Shown piece by piece: positions 25,835 through 39,900 of a stretch of DNA of 58,437 nt. A model generated the notes under the pieces. The model searched no databases. It had not been told where the DNA came from and saw only the letters and a program-made list of their open reading frames with translations. Positions within the stretch are counted from its first letter, which is position 1, and each line of letters starts with the position of its first letter. Source of the DNA: a virus. The DNA is taken from positions 1 through 58,437 of IMG/VR virus record IMGVR_UViG_3300006738_000010. One strand, given 5' to 3'. Position numbers and translations under genes: made by a program.

Positions 25835-26820
25835 TGGCGCTAGGTGCATTACTAAACTCACTTTCTGCAGTATCAAGTTCTCTTAGTGGGATAGGCAGTG
25901 CTATGAGTGGGCTTGGAGGCATCGCATCGGGTATCGGTGGTGCACTAAAGGGCATCTTCTCTGCTGTAAAAGGAGTAGCAATCAAGGCATTCACCAAGAT
26001 TAAGGAGTTTTGGAACGAGCATCTCGCTCCCATTTGGGAGGGATTCAAGAATCTTGTTGCTCCTGTGTTCAAATTTATTGGGGCTCTTTGGAGAGGACTC
26101 GTCAAACTCATGAAAGGGGTTTGGAATGAAATCTTAGTTCCGATATGGGAGATTTTCAAAAATACGTTAGGGTTCATTTTCAATCTCATAACATTACGGT
26201 GGGGGAAAGCCATTGATAATATCAAGAATATCTGGGATATTTTAGTCGGCCGTCTTTCCGCTGTATGGAACAAGGTAATCACCCCTATCTGGGGAACTAT
26301 GAAGAAGGTTGTTGGAGGTGTATTCAACGCTCTTGCTTCTACATGGGGTAAAATCTGGGGAGGTATGAAGAAGGTTGTCGGAGGTATATTCGACGCTCTT
26401 GCTTCTGCATGGGGTAGAGTGATGGGTGTGATGAAGAGCGTTTATGATAAGACGCTTGGTCCGGTATTCTTGTTCCTCAAAGATGGAGTGGGGGCTATTA
26501 TTGACGCCTTGATGAACATACTGAAAACGGCTAAGGATATCATAGGTGGCTCATTGGGTAAGGTCTTCAATTTTGGTAAATCAATAGTGGGTGGAGGAAA
26601 AAATCTCGTTACCGGCGGTGGCGGTGGCGGTGGCGGGAGCACTACAGTAGGTACATCCGTTCAGGGTGGAGTCACTCAAACATTCAATATGTCAATAGAA
26701 ATGAGCGGTGTAACAGACCGCTCAGATAAGAGAGCATTGGCTCGTGAAATGAGTGACTTAATTCAAGAGGAACTCGCAAGAAACATGGGCGGTGTGACGC
26801 AACGTGGTAGGTATGCATAA
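25834..26820 (+). CDS. Tape measure protein (short)
   Basis: A 328-residue protein, hydrophobic and helical. It opens with a Gly/Ser/Ala region (SGIGSAMSGLGGIASGIGG), followed by many amphipathic helices with regularly spaced Trp (FWNEHLAPIWEGFKNLV, LWRGLVKLMKGVWNEI and others). Two near-identical 22-residue units (MKKVVGG[VI]F[ND]ALAS[TA]WG...) are in tandem. A poly-Gly linker near 262-271 leads to a C-terminal helix. Such proteins span the tube lumen and set tail length. At about 0.15 nm per residue the tail would be near 50 nm. The position after the frameshifted chaperone pair makes the call strong despite the small size. Confidence 0.85.
   Translation: MALGALLNSLSAVSSSLSGIGSAMSGLGGIASGIGGALKGIFSAVKGVAIKAFTKIKEFWNEHLAPIWEGFKNLVAPVFKFIGALWRGLVKLMKGVWNEILVPIWEIFKNTLGFIFNLITLRWGKAIDNIKNIWDILVGRLSAVWNKVITPIWGTMKKVVGGVFNALASTWGKIWGGMKKVVGGIFDALASAWGRVMGVMKSVYDKTLGPVFLFLKDGVGAIIDALMNILKTAKDIIGGSLGKVFNFGKSIVGGGKNLVTGGGGGGGGSTTVGTSVQGGVTQTFNMSIEMSGVTDRSDKRALAREMSDLIQEELARNMGGVTQRGRYA
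26298..26429 (+). repeat. 66-bp tandem repeat in tape measure gene
   Basis: Two units beginning atgaagaaggtt at 26298 and 26364 encode 22-residue helical repeats. A 22-residue period, twice 11, fits packing of long helices. It would allow tail length to change by unit gain or loss. Confidence 0.8.
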
Positions 26821-27995
26821 TGCCTTCTGCTACTCCCATTAGACTCGTGCAAGAGAATGGTAGACTCATTGAGTTAGATGCTCAAGAGATGGTCCTGACT
26901 ACAACAAGAAAGGTAGGCGGGTCGCCTATGCCCTTCAGTGGTAGCAAGCGTATAGGATTCGACCTTAACGTGAACCAAGCGATGATAAACATCAGAGGCA
27001 TAATAGCCGACGATAGGAGTGCTGGAGCAAGCACGGCAGCATCAGCCGTGATTAACTTCGCAAGAGGCGGTGGGCTTGGACATAGACACGAAGCATTCGC
27101 AACAAGCACTAATCTCACTGCTCTGTTGGGCCAGAAGTTAGAGATAACCGACCTTTCTGGCACCAAGAGATACATCACTTTCACTTCGACGGGTTCTGGT
27201 GTCGCAAGGCATAATTCAGGTAATGACGATGTTCTAATCAACCTCTCTGAGGCAGATAGCACCGTTGTCGGCAATCTCGCCAGTGCTGTTAATACTTGTA
27301 TCAATGATAGGTTCTCGGCTGCTTTATCGAGCGCAGTTGCACGGACTACAAATCCCGATGGCGATGAAGATAATTGGGGCGTTTCCATATCTATGGTAGC
27401 GAAAGGAGCAGTTTCCAATAATGGCACGCCGAGATTCATCCCCGATACAGGCGTCACTGGGGGATTCTTTTCCTCGGAAATCAACCCTTTCTCAGGCGGG
27501 TCTACAGGTAAGAAGAAATCGGCAGGCGATAAGGCCATGGACCTCTATGGAATACTCAATAATAGCGTAACAAAGGCTGGGAGAGAATTTGTAGGGCTTG
27601 CTATGATTATAGGCGGTATTGCTGCTGTTCCAGCCACTGGGGGCTTATCACTTGCTGGCTCACTTGCCGGCGTAGCAGTTGCGACTACCAAATCCAATGA
27701 TGAGAACGATTACATCACAGGATTACAGATACCTTACAATTCATCTATCAAAGCGGAGGATGGAGAATTATATACTGCAAGGAACTTTTTCATGCCCACT
27801 GGATTATTTGGCGGAGTAAAAGGCTTGGGTAAGACTTCTGAGGGTAACGACTACCCAGCAAGTGTTGCGTTCGACCAAGGAGATAAGTTCACAGGCATTC
27901 AAGGCGCTGTACAAAAATTAGACATTATGTATGATGCCGGAGAGACAGTATACTCGTTCAACATGATATTCGCCCCAGTGGATAACTTGTTGTGA
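26820..27995 (+). CDS. Probable distal tail protein
   Basis: A 391-residue protein starting at TAATG overlap with the tape measure. The first 65 residues (PIRLVQENGRLIELDAQEMV...FSGSKRIGFDLNVNQAMINI) are beta-rich and resemble the ring-forming start of distal tail proteins. A Gly/Ala-rich hydrophobic segment near 258-288 (GLAMIIGGIAAVPATGGLSL) could be buried or membrane-interacting. The C terminus is again beta-rich (AVQKLDIMYDAGETVYSFNM). Position between tape measure and the giant tail protein supports a tail-tip or baseplate ring role. No exact family can be named. Confidence 0.6.
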   Translation: MPSATPIRLVQENGRLIELDAQEMVLTTTRKVGGSPMPFSGSKRIGFDLNVNQAMINIRGIIADDRSAGASTAASAVINFARGGGLGHRHEAFATSTNLTALLGQKLEITDLSGTKRYITFTSTGSGVARHNSGNDDVLINLSEADSTVVGNLASAVNTCINDRFSAALSSAVARTTNPDGDEDNWGVSISMVAKGAVSNNGTPRFIPDTGVTGGFFSSEINPFSGGSTGKKKSAGDKAMDLYGILNNSVTKAGREFVGLAMIIGGIAAVPATGGLSLAGSLAGVAVATTKSNDENDYITGLQIPYNSSIKAEDGELYTARNFFMPTGLFGGVKGLGKTSEGNDYPASVAFDQGDKFTGIQGAVQKLDIMYDAGETVYSFNMIFAPVDNLL

Positions 27996-27999
27996 TGAT

Positions 28000-30900
28000 A
28001 TGACTGTGATAGGCCGCTCCAATCATGCGTTCTTCTTTGATGGCGTGAGCGATAGTATCATTATTCCAGAAGGGCAGTTTACTGCGCTTGGTCATAAGAC
28101 GCTTGATGGTGCGAGTGATGTAAGAAATATCCTCGATGAATCGCCGCACGGCCATCGTACACTAACTCCTTCATCTGGTAAGTTCTCCAATTATCTCGTC
28201 ATCGAGGCTTGGATAATGCCAGATTGTGGCGGCACTGTGATAGAAAAGGAAGGGCAGTTCAAACTCACTGTAGGCAATGTAGATACTCCCGGCCCTGCAG
28301 TATTTGAGGTCTTTCTCAAGGATGGTGTGAGCACTCAAAGATTTCAACTTAGCACCGCTACTAAGCAGAGCACCAGATATGAGGGCACTGTTTATCCATC
28401 TTCTTCATATGGTGGGATTCATGATTCATACAACAGATTCACAGGTTTAACCTATGATGATGCTACTGACCTAAATCGTAACCACAGGCCTCTACTTCAC
28501 GTAGTTGCAGCAGTTAAATCGACGGCGATAGAGTTGTATGTGAATGGGTCGATTGTAGTCAGTAAAGACATTAAGGATACCAATTTTACTTTGGCTAAGT
28601 CTAATGCTCATGTGTATGTAGGTGGTAAGGGCGGTCAGTTTAGAGGCGTCATCGAAGCCGTGCATCTGAATGGAGGACTGAAAAATACTCATATTACTGG
28701 CAATACTCCATTACCAGACGGTAGCACTCAACTTCTCTATCGTTTCGAGGAGCCGATTAGTCCCATTGAGGGAATATACAACATTACCAATATCGCAACG
28801 AATGGCACTCAAGTTGGAGGGCAGTCTGTTACTATCTCGCAAATTACTCTCTCTGATGCAGAAGCGACGGCGCTTGCGAAGAAATTAACGGGGCTATCTA
28901 CGGTTAGCGGCAATTATGCTTTCACGTCCTCCCCATATAGCAATGGAGATTATGAGATTACGCAGAGCACTTCTTCTGGAACAACCATGCGAAAGATTCC
29001 TCATGTTCCATACAATATACTCGTTAATCCGGGTAGCATCAATCCGAATACTAAGATACCTAATCAGACTCCTCCAGAGAGACTCAGACTTCATAATATC
29101 AATGTGGACACTAATACTTGTCTTGTTTCCAGTATTCATCTTGACTTTGCCGCAACTCCAACAAGCGGTATTAGAGGAATGCTTCATACATCCCGTAGCA
29201 CCGATGTAGACAATCATTTCGTGGTCATAGGTGCAGACTTACTGATAGATAGTGGGACTGGGAAGCCGTATCAACCTCCTCACTTCTCTTCTCAGATAGT
29301 GGATAGAACGGGGCAGATGGTGATAGATGAGGGGATATTCGAGTCTCATGGCTTCGTGTATTCGAGTCGAATGGCTACTACTACCTCCGACCCCGATAAT
29401 CCCTATGCAGTTGTGTGGCCCACTTCATTAGATGCTGCATTTCAAATCGGACATAGTGGGAGACATACGTTGAACCATGTTGATGGTCATGAGTTCCTTA
29501 GAATACTCCCAAGAGCCAACGATGAGATAATCGACCAACAGATAGATGGCTCGGCAGATATAATCGACATTATGTATGATGATGCTCAGAAAGGTGTCGA
29601 TAAGCAGATATCTGTCAATAGCAGGGTAGATGTATACAGAGAGGCTGGAAACTTCAAGATAAACGATGTAGTTAATTCGAGCACTGTTACAGCCGCCTTC
29701 AATTCGTATCACAATACATCTTCACCTCCTGCTGGAAAGAAGAAACTCATAGCCATCGGCGGTCCTAATTTTGACTTCACTCCATTCATGCTAAAGGGGC
29801 CAGTACCAGCATGGAAAGGCACCTTTAATGACGAAACAAGAAAATTCCATCTTCGACCCTCGAAGGAAAGCAGAGTAGCATTATTGCATGTTCCGCAATT
29901 GAGCAGCACCAATGTCAAGTTCGCTCCATATGTTGAGATTCACTACAACGCAGTAGACCTTACTGGAGCAAGCATGAGTGGAACAACCCAACCCCTATTG
30001 ATGGTTGAGAAAACCGTTCCTGCTTCCGATGTGGCTACTGGTGGTGGCTCTTACATCTATGATGCCATAATCAATGCCATAGGCTCTGGAAAGACTCTCT
30101 ATTCGCCGGGCGGTTATATTGACATCGCTGCTATCGCAGAACTCTCATTGAATAGTTTAGCCATGCCTCATTCTATGATAGGTGATGTAAGTGAGGGATA
30201 TTCGGCAGACGATGAGTTAGATGATTCCCTTACTCCTTACAGGTTCACTGATGGTGTAGGTGCAGTAAACTTCACTCCCAGAGCAGATGCTGACTCGATT
30301 CAGAATAGTCCACCGAAAGTGATTGTGGAATCAGTAAGTAGCACTGGAACTCATGAGTCGGTATTCAATAGGATAGCATTGAACAAAGTGGAGCAGAAAG
30401 TAAATCTCACAGACAAAGGGTTGTATTCCAGAGTTGAACCACACACAACGGCAGACAGTCCTTCTGCTGGAGAGTTCGATACTGCTACCGCATCGTCTTC
30501 TACGCCGATTCACGAAGTCTTCGATATCATAGACAATATCGAGATAGTAGATTCGCCCACATCAGACACCAGAATAATCATTCAACCATCTGATAGAAGG
30601 AGAACCAATCAACTGACTAACGTCAAGTCATTAGTCTCCACTTCAGATGATGCGAACACAGCCTCGCTCATGTATCTCATGAGTCGCGCTCGTGTGAGAA
30701 GCATAGAAGAAACTGAGGGAGAAGGGCAGAACTTCACTACCATACGCTGCATTGGTCTTTCTGAAGCAGCAACTTCCCGTTCCATCAATGAGATAGGTAG
30801 AGGAAGTCCAGACTCTCATATCGTCAAGGAGATAGAGCCGAACTCACCTGTGGTAACAGTCACGCTTGGAGGACCGGGGCAGGGAGCGATGGACACAAAG

Positions 30901-33900
30901 CCTACGAATCAGCCAAGTATTCTCGCTCATGAACCATATTCTTCTCGTCGTGCTTTTGCAGCAATGGCCCATAAGTTGGTGGCTAACTTCAGTAATGGAG
31001 CCGATGTGCTTCATGTAAAGGCCATCAATAATGAATCTGCAGATATGCAAAGTTGGGGCACTTACGGATTCCCACGTTATGGTAGGGTGTATCTTGCAGA
31101 TGGGAGCAGTGGGAAGTATGATTCCAAGAATGGAACGACCTTCACGTTTTCATTAGGTGCGCTGGGTTCGGGCGACTTCGTCTCATCGAGCGGTGTCGAA
31201 TATACCTCGATGGCGAGACTGCTCAATGCTACTGGTTTTCTCAAAGGAGAAACGAGTGGAACCCCGACTCTGGAAGGTATTTTCACTGTATACAATGAAC
31301 CAGACTTTGGGGAGCAGTCGAGGATAGAGAATGGTAGCACTGTGAATGACCGTATGTTCCAGAGTATGAGTGATGTTAGCCACGATTACCAATTAGGCAC
31401 CCAATACGCCAGCACTCGCGCTTTGGCCGAGATACCTTTCTTCTCTCATCAGTTCTTTGACAGTGGGGTGGGCCCAGATAATGGATTCAAGATTCACATA
31501 GACGCCACTCACACTGCTCACACGTGGAACCCAAGTCCAGTAGGGAGACGGCTCAAGGACGTAATGCCAGCAGACAGGGAGGCTCAATCTGCGTATTCAC
31601 ACGCTTTGGCTAACAGGGAATATATCAACTCGACATTCATCACAAAATGGGATGCGTCTAACAAACGTCTCTATGTGAACGACATCAATGTGTTCCCGGA
31701 TGCTACCACATCGACAGGCACTTACAGAGGAGTAACGACAGCATACAGATACAGAAAGGTCTGGCTCGGTAACGGAGAGTGGGCTTGGTATAGTGGAGTG
31801 AACACAGGTGACAAGTATCTTACCATCGTTGATGCAGAATACGGCCACACAAGTAATTTTCTTGATGGACTCGATGTAGGCACTCCCGTTTTTGCTGGCG
31901 GAATCGGTTTTGATGATACTCTCTCCCCTCTGGCATCAGACGAGTTTACTCCATCGTCTGACTTTGAAGGCAGAAGCGAGTATTACTACGACGCAGCCAG
32001 TGTAAAGACGCAGGGCGGAAATGTGGATTACGGTCTGCGCCAATATGCGAGCGCAGTGGAGTTCAAGGCTGGTCCGGAAAGTAATCCCCATGCTGCGCAC
32101 ATGGAGACTAAGCGAGCCACCACTACTGTGCTGAGCGCTACAGAATACAGTCTTGGAACCCTATTGAAAGCGATAGTGATAACCGTACCTGATGAGGACT
32201 TCTCAAAATTCCCAAGCCTCGGTTATGATGAGATGCAGAATATGCCCATTGGCACTGGGACATTGCGATACTCAGTTCAGTATGATGATGGCACTAATGT
32301 GTTCGATTATCAGTATCATGGGCATTTGAAGAAACTCCCGCTATCACCTACAGTAGATATACCTGAGAATGGCCTTGTTCTCGTATACCTCCAAACCACA
32401 CCTCTCTATCCAGCATCGCTCAATGGAAAGAAGATTACGCTCGCTAAGAAGTGCAGGGATGTCATTAGTTCTAACATGACTACCGCACTCACAACCACAA
32501 GTCAGATGCACCCGCTATGGAGCGAACTCAATGACAATCTGATGATTGACACGAACATAGTAATCACTGCACAAGCGGCGAATAGCAGCGCTCCCTATAC
32601 CATTGAGATAACCAATCAGACTGGTAAGAACGTCAACGACCTCCACGGTCTCAATGTCAAGAAAGACGACATCCTCTACTACAAGACCACTGCTAACGTC
32701 ATTCACAAGATAGGGACTGTGACTAAGGTCACAGAAGCGCTTGCTAATGACAAGCAGACGATAACGCTGAGCGCTGCCACACCGATAATTCCAGCCAATG
32801 CCAAATTAGCAGTGCGGATAGGCGATTATGAGGACAAGGACGCCATACTCAATGCCAAGTGGCTCAACCCCTATGCACCGGGTGGATTGCGAAACGGGGA
32901 TACGGTATGGGCCAATATGTCTTACAACAACCCCCATGCAGTTGAGGGGCTATTCGCAAAGAGCAGGGGAGTTCTGAATGAAGCGCAGGTATGGAAGGAG
33001 TTTAACGGAGGAAAAGGAGATTTGGATACGACTAATCCAAGAGATAGTATACCGCTTGAAAACTTCCTAATTGGAAACACCTGCCTTGAAACTGCGAGGA
33101 ATTACGTACAACACGTGAATAGGACTGTGGAGGAGAACTACAAGGCGCTGGGTCTCACAGCCGCTCAAGCCCCCACTGTGGCCTACGTAGACCCATATCT
33201 GGCTGAAGATGGACACGCACGCGTGCTTTTGTATGATACTGCGCACGATAGGGAGTTTGTAGCCTTCCAAGATATTCACATGCAGGTGCAGTCAAGCGCC
33301 CAAGCCGCAGAGATAGGTTGGCCGAAGGAAGTCGTGGAAGATGGTGGCACAAGCAGAAGCAGACTCGACAAGATTACTGCGACATACAACGGCTCTGGTC
33401 CAAGCCCATGGACTACGCAGATAGACGTGGCTAACGGATTCCTTTCACAGAATCCCTACATACGAGGTACTCAACAGTCTAAGTTCATCGAGAGCGCATA
33501 CGCTCATGACCTTGCTAACAGGCATACGCTTGATTTGCTTGAAAGTAGCACTTATCGTGACTCTCCAATAGCATCGGGAGTTCTAATTAACAAACCTCTC
33601 AATCCTACATATTATTCGGCAGGATACACAGGGGCTATGGTAGTAGATGGTGTTGATGCCACAACTGTCTACTCTGTGGGTGATACACTCTTCAGTTCAG
33701 TCGGCGCTATTGCGGGTTTAATCACAGCGATTTCGCCTACATCAATCACAGTTGGTGGAGGTATTGCTGTGCAGTTGGCTAATAACCAGAATCTACAGTC
33801 TAACGTTAATTTGACGCTTCCCGATGATGGTAGGAAGATAGCAGGCGCGAGATTGTATGGTAAGGCTCACGGTCACCATGTCCATACGGGCTATTCGTTC

Positions 33901-36900
33901 GGTGGAACAGTATCTGGTCTCAGCGTTGATAATAGTGTGACTTCGAGGACTAATGACTCTGTGGCTCTCTACAAGGTTGCAGATGGTTATCACTCATTTA
34001 CCAGAATACCAGTTGATTCGTTTGATACCTTTACGAATGAACTGGTGAGACTTAGAAACGGAACGACAAACTGTTCCTTCCGTGACCCTTCAACATTCTT
34101 TGATACTCCAGATGGGACCAGAGTGATTCCCGCTTTCCTTTGTCTAAAAGGAATACGTAGCACGACACTTGACTTGTCATCTCACGAAGAGAGTAGACTC
34201 CAACATCTGCCTCAGTGGAAGGACATGGACTTCGTTAGGAGGCTTACGATAGACTGCGGTGAGGTTGCTCAGAAGGATGGAGTAGTCAATACTGAGGCAG
34301 CAGCGCAGGAAATTGTGCGATTAATCAACCAACATGCTGCTCTAAACGCTCGTTATACAGATGGTTCCGCGCACGACCCTGCACCATTCTGGCATACCGA
34401 TAACAATGACCGAGGAACTCACATGGGGTATATTCGTGCCCATATCGGCAGAGAAGTTCAGGATTTGAACGGAGATACAGGTTACACGGTAGTGATTCAC
34501 AGCACAGTGCCCGGCGCTACTGGCAGGAACTTCTGCACATGGCTCGACAATAGCACAGGACAACACCCCTATCAACCGCAGTTCCTCATCGGTCATGGTG
34601 GAAGGTGGCGTAACTTCTGGGCATTGCCCGAAGAGGGTGAGGGGGAGAATATGCATCCCGCGCCATTGCCTCTGAATAAGCATGGAAGACCATTTGCCCC
34701 AATCACCACATTACAGCAGTATATCACTGCAGAAGAAAGCGGAGAGGAAGTCAGAAGCGTTGCTGAGTTTGAGGAAGATAGTGTTCTTAGAGCAGTATCT
34801 GATACAGTAAGTGGAAAGAATCACAACACAATAAACAATGAATCTTTCTCGCTCAAGGGTTCATCTTCCACACTTGTGAAAGGTCTCAGAGTTGGCAGTA
34901 GAGCAACCTCTCGTATCAATTTCGGAGGACTGGTAGCCAGTGGAGTGCCCGGTTGGGCGCCAGATGCTGGGATTTGGGGCTTCGGAAAGATTGGAGATAC
35001 CAAGTTCAATAAGCGATACGGTTCATCTTCGGTGACATCATACAGCAGTCATGTGCCAACTGTAGATAAGTTGTCTGACGCAATAGGTAGCGGTCAATTA
35101 TACGGTTTTAGACTCAAGGACAATGTTGGTTCTGAGTCTGGGCTAAGGTTCGTATATCGGAAGATGGGTGATTCTTTCGCCAATGAGAACACCACCTTAC
35201 CTTCAACAATAGAGGAGGAGGTCTGCGTTTTCTTTGATGATAGAGACGTAGCACAAGGCGGATTTACTGTCGGTAATCACATGCACGGCACAGGAGACGC
35301 TACGGGTAGAATGGATTTTGGTGTATTGTCCATAGAATCGAGTTCGTGGAAAGGAGCAAGATGGAGAGGAGTTCATGCTCCAAGTATTGCTGCTTACGTC
35401 GGCACGGCCGTATCGGGCACTAAAATGACGATAACGTTCCCTGCGCCTTTCGATGCTGCATTTTCTGATGATAAATTAGGATATTTGGGCTTCCCAAGAG
35501 AAAACGCTCTGATACAGATTTCGGATATTGACGGCGATGGCGACGCTGATGTTGGTCTGACTCTCTCATACACAAGAAGGGATGGTAATGTATTCTACGG
35601 TATCACAGGTTTACCAAGTTGGACTGATACGAATTATCTCATCACTCCTGTATTGAATTGGACTACTCTTGTCACTGACGAACTTATGGCTGCCGTAACT
35701 GCCGCCGCAATAAACGCTGGAAGGGAAGTAAATACCGAAGATGGGCATATCTTCGATTGTACTGAGATGTATGCGGCAGACGGGCGAACTTTCGGTGAAT
35801 GGGGCGTCAGCGAAAATGCTGTGCGCATTCGGGCATACAATACTCAGAAGCCGGTAATTCCTCTAAATGAGGCGTTTTCTGCTACTCTTCATCGTGACTT
35901 TGGCATTCAAGCGGCTCATCTTGAGTTCGGAGAGGTCAAAAAGGTTACAAGACCCACAGGTACTGCTGACTGGGACTTCGATACCGGGTCGAATTATGCC
36001 ACATCTCGTGCAGTCACAGACGCATTGATAGATGATAGCAGAGGCATAGACTGCGGCTACATCCCCTATACCCTCTTGCAGATTCGTTCCTTTGCACGTG
36101 GTCCTCATGCTAATACTGCAACACCTAATTTGGTCGATTCTAAGAATACTCCAGTCAATATCAATGAATGGAGAGAGAATCTCAAGGGTATACGATATAC
36201 GAGGTCGTCCGGCGACCATATCTTACCGCATATTGATACTCCACATTCTGTGCTAAATATGGGTTGGACTGCTATTCCTACTACGCCTAATCTGGTAACA
36301 GATTACGCTGCTGGATATCCAATAGGTTGGACAGATGCAATAGCGATAGACACAGGAAATTCTGCCAATATAGCAGTAGGAGACATAGTCGCTACGAATA
36401 ATGGTAAGGTGGTAGGAGAGGTCACTGTAGTAAACGGCACTGCTTCATTCACAATAGGTGGAGGAACTCAGACGAGTTTGCCTGATGGCAGTATCATAAA
36501 CAAGAGATTGACTGGTTCTGCTGGTGGAGTAGGTTGGCTTACAAGCGCAACACTCGGCGCTGCCATGTTCCACTTTATGATACCCGCTGGAAATGATTCG
36601 GGTAATATCCCATCATTCGGAGAGAAAAAGAAAGTATGGTTGAATGAGAAGGATTCTCTTTTCGCTGAGAGTAAGAGGGGAGCGACCAGTTCAACCGTGC
36701 TTTCTTGGGACATCGAAAACGCTGAAGGTAACATAACAAGAGACGCACCATATTGGAATAATCTTCTATCACTTAGCAATAACAGAGATTTCGATGGACT
36801 GCGCTCCATAGGTAGTGTCTTCTCAGAACCGGTTGTATATTTCAGAGGGGGAAAAAGCAGCAGCGACCACAGCGTGCCTCTTTACTTCGGAGGCGGATTC

Positions 36901-39900
36901 AGTGGCGTTACGCTCGATGTGAATGACGGCACTAATAATGACTACTCCACATTCTACACACATCCATACGCTAATGGTCCAACGGGAGTGGCTGGTATAC
37001 AGAACGCTAACGAGATATCTACCAGTTTCGCTATGATGGACTGCAATGCTATGTTTGCCTTCTTCCCCGGTGCGGCTCTCTGCAACCAACACAGAGGTAG
37101 TATCAATCCACCAGCATTCAATCGAGACAACATACTCTCACCAGATTTGGGTAGAGGGGGCTCACTTTACGCCAGCACAGGGGAGATAAAGGCCAAACCA
37201 GTTCCTCTCGTATTACGATTCACTCATCCTACAGCACGTTATGAAGACCATGTTGATGGAGTAGATATCGACAACAAGACGACATATATCATCTTTGGAC
37301 CGGGGCAGGCATTCCCATTCACACAGGAAGTCGCAGATGCTGCTTCGGGCCACAACACACTGGAGCCTTTCTCTGGTAGAATCATCTATACTGGTAATTC
37401 TTGGGCAAGCGTGCCCTCTTTAGGCGGTTCTAACAATAAGTTCCCGAACTCGATAGTCAATGACCAAGGAAAGTATAGACCGCACTCAAAATCATACTAC
37501 AATGCTACTGCTGGCTTCCATTGGAAAGCGATGGTGAATTGGGAGACTCCTGCTGGATATTGTTGGAAGAACTCGGCTAACAGTGGTAGTGCGGGCCTGT
37601 TCCAGAGGCCGGAGCATGGTAGGATGTATGGTCAGTTATTGAATGACGACTCAATACACAATGCAGAGGATTTCGAGCAAGTGCATCCTAAAATGCATGT
37701 TCCACTTATCGGTTACGGCATTACGATGGGTGCCGATACGGTATTCCATATGGATGGGGGTTTCCACGCAGGTGGGTCTTGGTTAGATAATCAGTTTACG
37801 TTTAATCCAGTTCATCCAAAGAAGAATACTCGGATTACTGGTGGTAATTCATCAAGCACATGGACAAGAGATAACCAGATTCATCCTACTGCTTTCAGAG
37901 TCGCTGGACCCTTGATGGCTACAATACAGGATTATATCGGTAGTAGCACAGATTTCTCAATTGGAAACACCAAGAACGAATACATCCTGATAGATGGGAC
38001 AAGATGTCAGAATGGAGAAGAACTCGCAACTGTAGTAGGAGCAGCCATCAACGCTTTCCCCGGTGCTGGAGCACTCAAGAGTATGGGAGGCACTCACATG
38101 CCTTCTATGGGTAATGCAATGCGACAAGACCGCTATGGATGGGTAGATTTAGGCACTGTTGGCTCTTACAATCATAGCACCTATCCGCAATATGTCGAAA
38201 GCGCCGTAAATGCCAGCCAAACACTATTGGAACAGATTCCCGCTTCGGGTTGGCTGAGAGTCAATACCGATGATGACAGTGAAGGGGATTCTGTGGACCC
38301 CGGTTGGGCGGTGTATCACTCTCGTGACGTAATTGCTTCAGGAGGTGATTGGAAAGTAAGATTCCATCTTGCACCTAATGCGATAAGAGGCCAGACTGTA
38401 TTTGAGTATGATACTACATGGGCTAATCACAAAGCAAGCAATGCAAATAGCAATCCTACGACTTTGAGTGGTAATCTGTATGTTTGGAGTAAAGCCGGAA
38501 TAATGCAATTCAACAACGAAGATGTAAGTGCACGAGACCACATGACGCAAGTTCACTTCTCAGGCATAGTTGATGCAATAGACAGGACGAGGCCAGTAGG
38601 TGTGGCCGGTTGGCATGGAGAGCGGTATTCATATCTCAATAGTCTCAAGATAAGCACCAGCGTAACGAAGAATGATTCGACTACTACAGCAACCGGATAT
38701 GCTGCTGGATTAGGAGCATATCATTCAATGCTGGGATTCTCACCATACGGCTCTGCTGGTTCCGTTATGAGCACATACGGCACAGTTCCAGTAGTTGCTC
38801 CTATGCGACATAGTCCCGAAAGCACTCCTACCATCAATGGCGCAGGAGATAACCTTGATACTTACATCACGAAGGCAAGTCTGTATACAAATTATACATT
38901 AGATGCTAATGGGCGAACACCTGCTAATGGACAAGGCTACTTCAAGGACACAGATACTACGGATAACTCAAACCAATGGGCAAAACCCACAAATTACGAG
39001 ATATCAACCACTTTACCAAAGGAACTCTCATTGACACAGGGATTGTATAGTAATGCATTCCTTGTAGTCAGTTACAACTCTGAAAGTTCTTTGATAGCGA
39101 AGTTCGATAGAGATGCAATTACGGCCACAGGTGATTGGTTACATGTTAAGGGCGAAGGAACTGACCCCATCCATTATGCTGGAACTACACTATGGGATGA
39201 AAGATTCCACGGTCAAGACCGCTTTATTGCACCTGCAAACGCTGGTCCTAATGTCGAGGCTCTAATTGTAGATAACACAACTGTTCCAACGATAGCAAAT
39301 GCTCTCGCAGACAATTCCTCTGATGCTCCATTTAATGGCGATGTCGGGACATATTTCCACGGTGCAGTATCAGATGACCTCAATCTCAAGAACGCAACAC
39401 CCGGACGTGCTAAGACTGGTGATTTACTCTTCGATTTAGACTACTCTGTTGGTTCTGTGCTTCTTGAAAGTGAAGATGCAGAACGTAATGTATCTGATAA
39501 CCATCAAGATATGGACGGCACTGGATATTCCTATACTGCAAGCGGGAACTATCCTAACGAGTATTGGATGGGTGACGTGAATGCATATGACATGTATAAA
39601 AACTCAGCAGCAAAAAACTTCTCAGTCGAACACATAGTTTGGAAAAGAATGGATGGCGGCAATCTCAGTTTACCCACTATCAACGCACGAGGCCTTGGTG
39701 CAGTGCCGTGGATGACGAGGGTGAAGAATAACACAGCCTACACTACAGGAGAAAAATTGTATGGGAATGTTAGATTTACTTTCGAGACAACAAATAGCGC
39801 TATGTTACCTGTGTTACAAGCGCAGGAACTTGCACACCCTGAGTTGATGAGGAAACACCCATACAAGATGGGGAATGTGCTTACTATACCGAATGAAGAG

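Noticed and set aside
26882-27538. Long antisense ORF (218 codons) opposite the distal tail gene
   Set aside because: It is a shadow frame: the + strand gene has coupled start and stop and sensible composition, while the antisense product is a Ser/Pro/Leu-rich mirror with no start signal.
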